A program made the translations under genes and the position numbers. 10,201 nucleotides of DNA from PWND01 sp964601515 (GTDB lineage Bacteria > Bacteroidota > Bacteroidia > Bacteroidales > UBA7960): assembly GCA_964601515.1 (NCBI GenBank), contig CAZRNU010000113.1:1-10201 (forward strand), written 5' to 3'. The notes under the pieces were generated by a model. That model was not told where the DNA came from. It was given only the letters and a program-made list of their open reading frames with translations, and made no database searches. Below are positions 1 to 7,481 of this stretch, in pieces. Positions within the stretch are counted from its first letter, which is position 1. Each line of letters begins with the position of its first letter.

Positions 1-710
1 CCATCGCCGCCCACCTCGACCCCGAAATCCTCGTCGTTGACGAAGTGTTGGCCGTAGGCGACGCAGAGTTTCAAAAAAAGGCGATAGGGAAAATGCAGGA
101 TGTGAGTAAAGGTGAGGGGAGGACGGTGTTGTTTGTGAGTCATAATATGGGGGCGGTGCAAACTATGTGTACTAAAGGCATTTTGTTAGAAGATGGAAGT
201 ATATCTTTCTCTGGAACTGCAATTGATGCAGTTAATACTTATTTAGGATCAGCAACTAAACATTCAAATAGTCAAACAGTTATCAGGATATTGAATAAAG
301 CAATAACTGTTGAAAATTATGTTGTTGATTTGGAAGATTTTAGTAGAGAAAAACCCGGTGGAAAAATCAAATTGTCGATTAAAGGTGAGTTGCAAATACC
401 CATGAATATTTCTTTTGAGGTAATGCTATATGATGACTATGATACTTTAATTGGAATGTATTCGCCAACACATTTTTATGGCACTACACATAATCTGCAG
501 TCAGGAAATTATCATTTAACAGCTGATTTTAATATTCCTGAAATCTTGAATAATGGTACTTACTATCTTAACGTAAGACTATCTCAAATGAATATCGAAC
601 ACTTGGTGGAAATATACAGAGTTGCAATATTCGAAGTTGAAAGCCAAATAAGTGCAGCCACAGGAGTTGCATTCAATACTAGTTACTTTGGGTTACTCTC
701 ACTGAAATAA
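1..710 (+). CDS. wzt: ABC transporter ATP-binding protein, polysaccharide export, Wzt/KpsT type with C-terminal extension (5'-truncated)
   Basis: The reading frame is open from the left edge (first full codon at nt 3) to TAA at 708-710, so the Walker A and signature regions lie outside the window; the GTG at 45 is an internal Val codon, not a start. Visible ATPase landmarks are Walker B ILVVD followed by the catalytic Glu (nt 27-44), the D-loop VGD (nt 54-62) and the switch His in LFVSHNM (codon 141-143). After the nucleotide-binding domain ends, around nt 250, about 150 further residues predicted to be beta-rich follow, matching the Wzt C-terminal domain that in characterised O-antigen exporters binds the glycan being exported. 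Known role of the family: powers export of lipid-linked polysaccharide across the inner membrane together with a Wzm permease, not visible here and presumably upstream. The first 60 nt are about 65% GC with C-ending codons, whereas the extension is about 30% GC. Family call is firm; the exact polymer is unknown. Confidence 0.9.
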   Translation, partial: IAAHLDPEILVVDEVLAVGDAEFQKKAIGKMQDVSKGEGRTVLFVSHNMGAVQTMCTKGILLEDGSISFSGTAIDAVNTYLGSATKHSNSQTVIRILNKAITVENYVVDLEDFSREKPGGKIKLSIKGELQIPMNISFEVMLYDDYDTLIGMYSPTHFYGTTHNLQSGNYHLTADFNIPEILNNGTYYLNVRLSQMNIEHLVEIYRVAIFEVESQISAATGVAFNTSYFGLLSLK

Positions 711-726
711 CCAAAATATAATAATC

Positions 727-1641
727 ATGGAAAAACCCTTGGTAAGCATTTGTTCGACAACATATAATCTTGAGAATTATATTTCAATTGCATTAGACAG
801 TTGGTTAAGCCAGAAAGTTAATTTTAAATACGAGATAGTAATTTCTGATGATTGCAGTAAAGATAGTACAGCAGCCATAGTACAGCAGTATGTTGAAAAG
901 TATCCCGAAATTATAAGACTCCATATTGGAGATAAAAATCTTGGAATGTTGCCTAATTTTATCAGGTCTCTTCAACTGGCCAAAGGTAAATATATCGCTG
1001 TATGTGATGGTGACGATTATTGGATAAACGACAATAAGCTGCAAATACAGATAGATTTTTTAGAGAATAACCCTGACTATTCAAGTTGCTTTACTAACTC
1101 TCTTGTTTTAGATGAACCGACAGGTAAAACGAAGATTGCCAAAAAAGACACTTGGGATACTGCTAACTCAGAAGAATTGCTGTTTCATGATGATTTCAGA
1201 AATGATAATATCCCTTTATCGCCCGGACACATTTCAAGTTATGTGTTTAGAAATAATCTTTTGAAGTATCCTGAATGGTTTTATAAAATCGACGGGGTTA
1301 CCGATTTTCCCTTATATATGATGATTTCAAAATTTGGGTTATCAAAATTTTTCAATATCGAAACAAGTGTTTACCGTAAGCATGACAAAAGCAACTCAAA
1401 TAATGATTACGAGTTTGTAAGATTAAATAAGGGTAGAATCAATATTTACAAATGCGTTAATCTGTTTTTTGAAGGAAAGTATAAAAGAATTATTTATCCC
1501 CTTATCGGAAAACATTACTTGAAACTTTTAAAGTATTACGTTAAAAGAAAAGCTTTCCTTAAATCATTTAATTCGCTGATTAATATGTTTTACTACGACG
1601 GATCTTTGATTTTCAGGGCAACTAAAACAAAACTTTTCTGA
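727..1641 (+). CDS. Family 2 glycosyltransferase (GT-A fold)
   Basis: 304-residue enzyme expected to transfer a sugar from a nucleotide sugar to a lipid-linked glycan at the cytoplasmic face of the membrane. The N-terminal half is a typical GT2 domain: an opening beta strand VSICSTTYN (residues 6-14), the nucleotide-contacting DD at 41-42, the NLG segment at 71-73, and the metal-binding DGDDYW at 94-99. The remaining 200 residues carry the acceptor-side region and a basic C-terminus without evident membrane spans. The ATG at 727 gives a standard GT2 beginning directly before the first strand and follows the Wzt gene by 16 nt; the upstream stretch is A/T-rich without a Shine-Dalgarno, as usual in Bacteroidota. 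The next gene begins only 2 nt after its TGA. Donor and acceptor sugars cannot be read from the sequence. Confidence 0.92.
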   Translation: MEKPLVSICSTTYNLENYISIALDSWLSQKVNFKYEIVISDDCSKDSTAAIVQQYVEKYPEIIRLHIGDKNLGMLPNFIRSLQLAKGKYIAVCDGDDYWINDNKLQIQIDFLENNPDYSSCFTNSLVLDEPTGKTKIAKKDTWDTANSEELLFHDDFRNDNIPLSPGHISSYVFRNNLLKYPEWFYKIDGVTDFPLYMMISKFGLSKFFNIETSVYRKHDKSNSNNDYEFVRLNKGRINIYKCVNLFFEGKYKRIIYPLIGKHYLKLLKYYVKRKAFLKSFNSLINMFYYDGSLIFRATKTKLF

Positions 1642-1643
1642 TA

Positions 1644-2051
1644 TTGAGAATAAAGGAAGTTAACGAGAAAAATGCAGGCGAATTCCTGCGTTTTGTGTTG
1701 GTAGGCATTTTGTCAACCTTAATCCACTATTCGTTATACTATGTATTGATGTTGCATTTGAATGTGTATATAGCCTACTCATTTGCATATTTCATTTCAT
1801 TCTTATTAAATTTCTTCTTAAGCTCTTTTTTTACATTCAAAGTTAAACCTGATTGGTTGAAACTTTTTGGTATGATAGGAGCTCATATTGTTAATTATCT
1901 CATCCACATAGGATTATTTCGATTGGTATTGATGTTAGGAATTGATAAGGTTTACGCCCCAATTCCGGTTTTAGCAATTGCAGTTCCGCTTAATTTTTTG
2001 ATGGTTAGATTTGTGTTTAAAAGAAAAGATCGCAATAATGAAAGTAAATAG
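1644..2051 (+). CDS. gtrA: GtrA-family small membrane protein
   Basis: 135 residues with four predicted transmembrane helices (about 15-37, 43-64, 74-97 and 103-125), the usual size and topology of the GtrA family (PF04138). Family-like signatures are FLRFVLVG at the start of helix 1, the NFFLSSFFTFK segment after helix 2 (residues 56-66) and NFLMVRFVFKRK at the C-terminal end (117-128). GtrA proteins are thought to flip polyprenyl-phosphate-linked sugar to the periplasmic side; the following gene encodes the matching GtrB-like synthase, which strengthens the call. No ATG is available before helix 1, so TTG at 1644 is the likely start, 2 nt after the previous stop codon. The 3' end overlaps the next gene's likely ATG (2038) by 14 nt, suggesting translational coupling. 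Confidence 0.9.
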   Translation: MRIKEVNEKNAGEFLRFVLVGILSTLIHYSLYYVLMLHLNVYIAYSFAYFISFLLNFFLSSFFTFKVKPDWLKLFGMIGAHIVNYLIHIGLFRLVLMLGIDKVYAPIPVLAIAVPLNFLMVRFVFKRKDRNNESK

Positions 2052-3009
2052 TCCGATAAAGCTGGCTGTAGTTGTTCCATGTTATAACGAACAGGAAGTA
2101 ATTAAGGAAACTGCTAAAAGGCTTTCAGTTCTGATGAAGGAAATTATTAGTAAGGGTATTATTGCTTCTGAAAGCTTTGTTTTGTTTGTAAATGATGGGA
2201 GCAAGGATAAAACCTGGGAGTTAATAGAAGAGATTCACAAGGCAGATTCAAATGTTTTTGGATTAAATCTTAGCAGGAATGTTGGACACCAGAATGCTCT
2301 TGTTTCCGGTATGGATGTGGCTTCGGATTATGCCGATGCAATTGTTACCATAGATGCTGATTTGCAAGATGATGTGAATGCAATTGCGCAGATGATCGAC
2401 GAGTTTTACAAGGGCAACGAAATAGTATATGGTGTAAGGTCAACCAGAAAAAGCGACAGTTTCTTCAAAAAATATACTGCTTTGTTGTTTTACAAACTTA
2501 TGTCGCTGCTTGGTGCAAATACAATTTTTAATCATGCCGACTACAGGTTGATGAGTCAGAGAGCAGTGAAACATTTTCTAAAGTTTCAGGAGAAAAACTT
2601 ATTTATCAGGGGAATTATTCCATTGATAGGTTATAAGTCAACGAATGTTTTTTATGAAAGGAATGAACGATTTGCTGGTGAAACTAAATATCCTTTCATG
2701 AAGATGTTTAATTTTGCTGTCGATGGTGTTACCTCTTTTTCTGTAAAACCATTAAGAATAATTTTCGGAGTAGACTTTGTATTCCTTTTCATAACCATCG
2801 TTGCCGGACTTTATGTGCTTCTGCAGTATTTTAAGGGTGATGTAGTTACAGGTTGGACTTCTTTAATTCTTTCAGTTTGGTTGATAGGGTCGATTGTAAT
2901 TATCTCTTTGGGTGTTATTGGAGAATATATTGGAAAAATTTATACTGAGGTAAAAAATCGTCCGCGTTACAATATAGAATGTTTCCTAAAACATGATGAT
3001 AATGAATAA
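2038..3009 (+). CDS. gtrB: GtrB/DPM1-like polyprenyl-phosphate glycosyltransferase
   Basis: 323-residue membrane-anchored GT2 enzyme that, by family, moves a sugar from a nucleotide donor to undecaprenyl phosphate on the cytoplasmic face. Motifs: VVPCYNEQE (residues 12-20), VNDGSKDKTW (51-60), LSRNVGHQNA (78-87), the catalytic DADLQD (106-111) and an RFAGETKYPF segment (211-220) characteristic of the GtrB/ArnC/DPM1-type group. Two C-terminal transmembrane helices lie at about 242-264 and 275-297, ending in the family's GEYIGKIYTEVKNRPRY stretch. An upstream in-frame TTG at 2011 would add nine residues lying wholly inside gtrA; the ATG at 2038 is preferred because it places the first beta strand at the usual distance. 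Overlaps gtrA by 14 nt and the next gene by 17 nt. The sugar could be glucose, as in phage gtrB systems, but this is not readable from sequence. Confidence 0.93.
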   Translation: MKVNSPIKLAVVVPCYNEQEVIKETAKRLSVLMKEIISKGIIASESFVLFVNDGSKDKTWELIEEIHKADSNVFGLNLSRNVGHQNALVSGMDVASDYADAIVTIDADLQDDVNAIAQMIDEFYKGNEIVYGVRSTRKSDSFFKKYTALLFYKLMSLLGANTIFNHADYRLMSQRAVKHFLKFQEKNLFIRGIIPLIGYKSTNVFYERNERFAGETKYPFMKMFNFAVDGVTSFSVKPLRIIFGVDFVFLFITIVAGLYVLLQYFKGDVVTGWTSLILSVWLIGSIVIISLGVIGEYIGKIYTEVKNRPRYNIECFLKHDDNE

Positions 3010-4429
3010 GACACATCAAGTAGATAAGTATAGCCTATTGGAGAAAATGCCGATCTTCATACTGTCGGCCTTAACTCTGCTATTCGGTTATTTTATTGTG
3101 AAAAATGCTGATTGGACCTGGGGGGATGATTATGAGTTTCTTATCTCGACTGCAATTGGCAAAATGGAATGGTCGCTCCATATTGCGAATTTAGGAAGGT
3201 TGTATCCATTTGGACATTTTGATTTTAATATTCTAACACTGATTCCCGGGGGAGGTACTCCTTTAGCTCATTACATATGGGTTACATTTACTTTCATTTT
3301 GTTTGTTTACTTTAGTTTCAAATTATATAAGCTAATTTTCGACGAAATAGAAATTAAAGTTACTTATGTTAATTGGTTAATATTGTTTTTATTTGCTTTT
3401 CAGTTCTATTACTTCTATAGGGCTTTCTTTTTTCTTGTATATCCTGAAAGAGTTATTCTGTTATTGTTGAGTATTTTCTTTTATCAATATCATCTTCTCA
3501 TTAAATATGATAAAATTCGATATGCGGTAATTGCTATATTGGTCTCTTTTTATCTATTGTTTACCAAGGAAACCATGTTTGTCGTATTCAGTGTCGTTTC
3601 GTTTCTAGGATTAGTGCTTAATTTTAAAAAGTTGACGATTAATCAAAAAGTTTTCTATTGTGTGTTATTAGCAGGTGTAGTTGCTTTTTTGCTGATTTAC
3701 TATTTCGTTGCTTACAAAACAGCAGAAAGCTTTTATACTAGAAATAGTACTTTCCCAGAAGTTATGAAATTCAGTTTTGGAAGTTTAAAGGTTTTATATT
3801 TGTCTCTTCTAGTCTTATTATGGAGAATAATTGTTTTTATTAAAACAAGAAAACAGGATTATTTAGTGCTTGATTTAATGCTTATTGGTGGTGTTCTTTA
3901 TGGAATAGCCAATATCATATTGAAAATGCCAACAAGGTATTATTATTTTCCTGCTGTGTATCTTGTTTTAATACCTATAGTCTTTTGGGCTGTTAAATAT
4001 TTTAATCCAAAGTGGGTTATCGCGGTCATGCTTTTGCTTACGTTTTATTATTGGAGAAAATTCCCTGATGTTATCTATAATGTGCAAAGTTTGCGGTTGA
4101 ATACCTCTCAAAATGTGATTTATCTTGCTGATAATGTTAAAAATGCGAGTAATGTGATATGGCTTGAAAACTTAAATAATGAGCCCGCATCTAAAGGCAT
4201 CATCGGATATCAAAAAGATATTATGGAGGTTTACCTGCAGTTTTTTTGTCCTGATTTGTCTGATATCAACATAGTGACTACCAATAGTCTTAGTGGAAAT
4301 CTTGAATCAGGTGCACTAATCTTTTATTCAGATTTCAACAACATATCATCGTTGGAATTATTCGACGAAAACTTTGAGAAAGTTGAGCTGCCATTTATTC
4401 ACGAGTTGTCCATTTTCAGAAAAAAATAA
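2993..4429 (+). CDS. Polytopic GT-C-type glycosyltransferase, probable gtrC-like partner
   Basis: 478-residue integral membrane protein with about nine or more predicted helices (roughly 20-38, 95-115, 125-150, 152-170, 176-210, 219-241, 263-284, 290-310, 318-336 and 341-353), then a soluble tail of about 110 residues. After helix 1 comes an acidic pair in WGDDYEF (residues 43-49; DD at 45-46), placed where GT-C glycosyltransferases keep their catalytic acidic residue in the first external loop. Position directly behind GtrA and GtrB, in overlapping frames, is that of the serotype-specific GtrC enzyme, which transfers the sugar from polyprenyl phosphate to the O-antigen in the periplasm. GtrC proteins share little sequence, so the role rests on topology, motif and context. 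Start may be ATG at 2993, 2996 or 3002; all overlap gtrB's end. An alternative is a membrane polymerase-like protein, judged less likely. Confidence 0.75.
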   Translation: MMIMNKTHQVDKYSLLEKMPIFILSALTLLFGYFIVKNADWTWGDDYEFLISTAIGKMEWSLHIANLGRLYPFGHFDFNILTLIPGGGTPLAHYIWVTFTFILFVYFSFKLYKLIFDEIEIKVTYVNWLILFLFAFQFYYFYRAFFFLVYPERVILLLLSIFFYQYHLLIKYDKIRYAVIAILVSFYLLFTKETMFVVFSVVSFLGLVLNFKKLTINQKVFYCVLLAGVVAFLLIYYFVAYKTAESFYTRNSTFPEVMKFSFGSLKVLYLSLLVLLWRIIVFIKTRKQDYLVLDLMLIGGVLYGIANIILKMPTRYYYFPAVYLVLIPIVFWAVKYFNPKWVIAVMLLLTFYYWRKFPDVIYNVQSLRLNTSQNVIYLADNVKNASNVIWLENLNNEPASKGIIGYQKDIMEVYLQFFCPDLSDINIVTTNSLSGNLESGALIFYSDFNNISSLELFDENFEKVELPFIHELSIFRKK

Positions 4430-4434
4430 TTTCA

Positions 4435-6513
4435 ATGAAGCTGTTAATTATTGGAGGTGGTGCTGTTTCTGAATCATTTCACATACCATCAACAATTAAA
4501 GTTCTGGGTGTTGAGAATATTTTTCTTGCAGAACCCAATGAATTGCAACTTAGCAAAGTTGTGGAAAAGTTTGGTTTGCTGAACTATGCTACAGACTACA
4601 AATCACTTTTAAATAAAGTGGATACTGTAATTATTGCGACTCCGCCTCACATCCATAATGCAATACTATCGGAGTGCATCAAATCAAAGCTCCACGTGCT
4701 ATGTGAGAAACCTTTGTCACCAAACTCGGATGAGTCTAAAAAGGTCTTGAACGAAGATAAGGATGGATTAGTACTGGGTATGTGTCATACCTATCGTTTG
4801 TTCTCAAATAGATTGAAAGTCAGACAAATGATCAGGGAAGGGTACTTTGGGAACAATTTGACTATTCAAATTGAAGAAGGTTTTCCTGCAGGTTGGCCTA
4901 CAGTATCAGGTTATTGTTTTCGCAAGGATATGGTACCCGGTGGTGTATTGTTCGATGCAGGAATACATTCGCTGGATTTTATTCTTTGGTGTATGGGTGA
5001 GCCTGACTCAATTGAGTATACAGATGATGAAATGGGCGGACTGGAGAGCAATGCTAGTATTAAGCTTAGTTTCGAAAATGGATCTGCTGAATTCAGAATT
5101 AGTCGTACATGCGAGCTGTCTAATAAAATCATAGTTTCCGGGAATGGCAAAAGTGTAGAACTCGATGTATATGAGATGAATTATCTGACTGAAAAGGGAG
5201 TTAAGACAGTTGCAAATGAAGATAGGGTGCTTGATTGGACAAATATTGCTGAAGTTCAAACACAGAACTTCATTGATGCAATAAATAAAGAGAATGAGAT
5301 AAGTTGTACTGCAAGCGATGGGATTAAAGTTGTTGAGTTGCTTGAGAAATGTTATAAATCGAAAACGAAAACAGAAAAAGAACCTAAACCCATTTCAAAC
5401 CTTAAATCGAAAAAGGTATTGGTTACAGGTGGGACAGGGTTTATTGGAAGTTTGTTGGTTGAGCGTTTATATATTCACGAACAGGCCGATGTTCGTGTCA
5501 TGGTTCATAACTGGCCCAAAGCAGCATATGTTAGTCGTTTCGATGTTGAATTGGTCAAAGCCGAAATAACTAATTACGATGATGTCGAGAAGGCAGTAGC
5601 AGGTTGCGATTTTGTGTTTCATTGTGTGGGTGTTGGTGGAAGTGCTGATTATGCAATGACAATCAATGCTTTAGGGGCAGAGCATGTAGTGAAAGCATGC
5701 GCAAAACATCAGGTGAAACGTGTTGTTTATTTAAGTAGTGTAGTTGTGCATGGTGATAAGATTACAGACGGCATGTCGGCAGATGCACCATTTGTAAGCT
5801 ATGGTGATGCGTATGCAGATGCCAAGATTGAAGCAGAGAAACGCTTTTGGAAACTAACCAAAGAAGCAAATCTTGAAGCCTCAGTTATTCGTCCAACCTA
5901 TGTTTGGGGCCCAATGTCGGAATGGTTTACAGTAGATATTATAAAACAGATGAAGCAAAACAGATTCTTTTGGGTTGATTATGGCAAAGGAAGTTGTAAT
6001 GCTGTTTTTGTTGAGAATGTTATTGATTTGTCGATACTCTGTGCCGAACATCCCAATGCAGTTGGAGAAGCATTTTTGGCTGCCGACAAGGAGCAAATGA
6101 ATTGGCGTACATTTTATGGTTATTATGCCAAAATGCTAAATATGGAAGCAGATAGATTTTTGTCGATTCCTTTGAAAGATGGTGTAAAGAGAAGGTTTCT
6201 GAAACTGTGCAAAAACAAGTTGAATTACAGTATTGCACTTCTATGGGATAAGGTTTTAGCTACCGAGAATACTAAGCCGTTGTATTCTAAATGGGTACTC
6301 AGAGCTCCCCGAAAACTTTTAAAAGTAATTCTTAAACAGATAGTTAAGCGTTTGCCTGAGAAATCTGCTTCCGATATGGCGATCTATAACTATCAGGGAT
6401 TTATTGATGTTTCGAAAAACAAAGATTTACTTAACTACGAAACATGGTTTAGTGTTGAAGATGGAATGAAAATAACCAATGCCTGGTTGAAAGATCAGAA
6501 TTTTATTAATTGA
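4435..6513 (+). CDS. Bifunctional nucleotide-sugar enzyme: Gfo/Idh/MocA oxidoreductase fused to SDR epimerase/dehydratase
   Basis: A single 692-residue frame holds two NAD(P)-dependent enzymes. Residues 1-305 are a Gfo/Idh/MocA domain: Rossmann opening LLIIGGGAV (3-11), ATPPHIH (68-74), CEKPL with Lys92, and DAGIH with Asp174 and His178. The Lys/Asp/His set matches the catalytic triad of inositol dehydrogenase, including the four-residue Asp-to-His spacing. A Lys/Glu/Pro-rich linker (306-326) leads to an extended SDR: VLVTGGTGFIG (328-338), active-site SSVVVHG (434-440) and the YADAK dyad (Tyr460, Lys464). Both active sites look intact. Within a glycan cluster it probably oxidises, reduces or epimerises a nucleotide-linked sugar, with one domain passing a keto intermediate to the other; substrate unknown. 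The ATG at 4435 lies 5 nt after the previous gene and starts directly at the Rossmann strand. The C-terminal 110 residues beyond the SDR core are basic and less recognisable. Confidence 0.9.
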   Translation: MKLLIIGGGAVSESFHIPSTIKVLGVENIFLAEPNELQLSKVVEKFGLLNYATDYKSLLNKVDTVIIATPPHIHNAILSECIKSKLHVLCEKPLSPNSDESKKVLNEDKDGLVLGMCHTYRLFSNRLKVRQMIREGYFGNNLTIQIEEGFPAGWPTVSGYCFRKDMVPGGVLFDAGIHSLDFILWCMGEPDSIEYTDDEMGGLESNASIKLSFENGSAEFRISRTCELSNKIIVSGNGKSVELDVYEMNYLTEKGVKTVANEDRVLDWTNIAEVQTQNFIDAINKENEISCTASDGIKVVELLEKCYKSKTKTEKEPKPISNLKSKKVLVTGGTGFIGSLLVERLYIHEQADVRVMVHNWPKAAYVSRFDVELVKAEITNYDDVEKAVAGCDFVFHCVGVGGSADYAMTINALGAEHVVKACAKHQVKRVVYLSSVVVHGDKITDGMSADAPFVSYGDAYADAKIEAEKRFWKLTKEANLEASVIRPTYVWGPMSEWFTVDIIKQMKQNRFFWVDYGKGSCNAVFVENVIDLSILCAEHPNAVGEAFLAADKEQMNWRTFYGYYAKMLNMEADRFLSIPLKDGVKRRFLKLCKNKLNYSIALLWDKVLATENTKPLYSKWVLRAPRKLLKVILKQIVKRLPEKSASDMAIYNYQGFIDVSKNKDLLNYETWFSVEDGMKITNAWLKDQNFIN

Positions 6514-7481
6514 TATTTGTGGATTGTCTTTTCTCAGTTGTCATACCTGTTTACAATGTAGAAAACTATATTGCAAAATGTCTTGATTCAGTTTTGATTC
6601 AGAATTTCTCTGATTTTGAAATTATCTGTGTGAATGACAGTTCGCCTGATAACTCAAGACAAATAATTGAACAGTACACTACTTCAAACAATAATGTTAT
6701 ATGTGTTGACAGGCCCAATGGCGGATTAAGTGCAGCGAGAAATTCAGGAATAAAGGCAGCTAAAGGAGAGTATATCATTTTTTTAGATAGCGACGATTGG
6801 CTGGAAGAAGATGTGCTTAGCAGGTATTCTCAAATATTAGCTGAAAATGATTTAGATGCCTTGATTGGTAATACGCGTTGGGTTTATCCGGACAAAACAA
6901 AAGAGGAAGATAAGTCTTCTGCTGAACTAGTCAATCAGGTTAAAACAGGCGTTGAGGCTCTGACAGCGCTAATGAATTCAGGCATTTATGCACCCATGGC
7001 ATACAATTACATTGTAAAAAAAAGCTTTATCACCGATAATAGTTTGTTTTTTAAAGAGGGATTATTGTTCGAAGATGAACTTTGGACTCCACAAATGCTT
7101 TTTAAAGCAACTAAAGTCTTAGGAACTCACTTTGTCCATTACAACTATTTACAGAGGCCGGATACAATTACTAATTCAGAAGCGAGTGTCAGAAAGATAG
7201 ATTCATACGCCTATGTAGCATCAGAATTGATTGAGTTGAGCAAACAGGCAAGTGCATCACTAAAAGAAAACCTTTGGTTTCGAGCATGCGTGCTATATAA
7301 TCACAAGTTAAACATGCAAAGAAGGCTCAAAAATTATGATAATCAATTTAGAATTACTTGGGCAGGGTTATTAAAGTCAAGTAAAACATTTCGGATGTTT
7401 AATAACAGTTTGGGTTTCTTACATTATTCTGTCAATCAAAGAAGAGTAATTCGGATGATTACTAAGTTAGTTTTAAAATGA
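6510..7481 (+). CDS. Family 2 glycosyltransferase (GT-A fold)
   Basis: Up to 323 residues. The GT2 domain opens with FSVVIPVYN (residues 8-16), has VNDSSPDNS at 41-49, the RPNGGLSAARNSG loop at 68-80 and the metal-binding DSDDW at 93-97. An acidic FEDELW (187-192) sits where many GT2 enzymes carry the catalytic base, followed by an aromatic-rich stretch ending YNYLQRPDTIT, a common arrangement in Bacteroidota cell-surface glycan enzymes. There is no ATG before the first strand. TTG at 6510 forms a 4-nt TTGA overlap with the stop of the fusion gene, mirroring the ATGA overlaps of the next two genes; GTG at 6519 is the alternative, giving a protein three residues shorter. No transmembrane segments are apparent. 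Sugar specificity is not predictable. Confidence 0.92.
   Translation: MIFVDCLFSVVIPVYNVENYIAKCLDSVLIQNFSDFEIICVNDSSPDNSRQIIEQYTTSNNNVICVDRPNGGLSAARNSGIKAAKGEYIIFLDSDDWLEEDVLSRYSQILAENDLDALIGNTRWVYPDKTKEEDKSSAELVNQVKTGVEALTALMNSGIYAPMAYNYIVKKSFITDNSLFFKEGLLFEDELWTPQMLFKATKVLGTHFVHYNYLQRPDTITNSEASVRKIDSYAYVASELIELSKQASASLKENLWFRACVLYNHKLNMQRRLKNYDNQFRITWAGLLKSSKTFRMFNNSLGFLHYSVNQRRVIRMITKLVLK

Noticed and set aside
805..1044. Minus-strand open frame inside the first GT2 gene
   Set aside because: It lies wholly opposite a well-supported GT2 gene, has no recognisable motif, and is a shadow of AT-rich coding sequence.
4871..5569. Several short open frames on both strands within the oxidoreductase-SDR fusion gene (for example 4871-5134 +, 4911-5150 -, 5008-5259 -, 5318-5569 +)
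   Set aside because: The main frame keeps conserved catalytic motifs throughout the region; the others show no family features and no room for their own expression signals.
5881..6238. Minus-strand open frames opposite the SDR domain
   Set aside because: Antisense to conserved coding sequence with no recognisable domain or start context.
7016..7023. A8 tract in the 6510 GT2 gene (and T8 at 9396-9403 in the GT-C gene) as phase-variation switches
   Set aside because: Runs of 7-8 are expected in sequence this AT-rich, both genes are intact, and the tracts are mid-gene and not near the start; no sign of slippage can be seen from one sequence.
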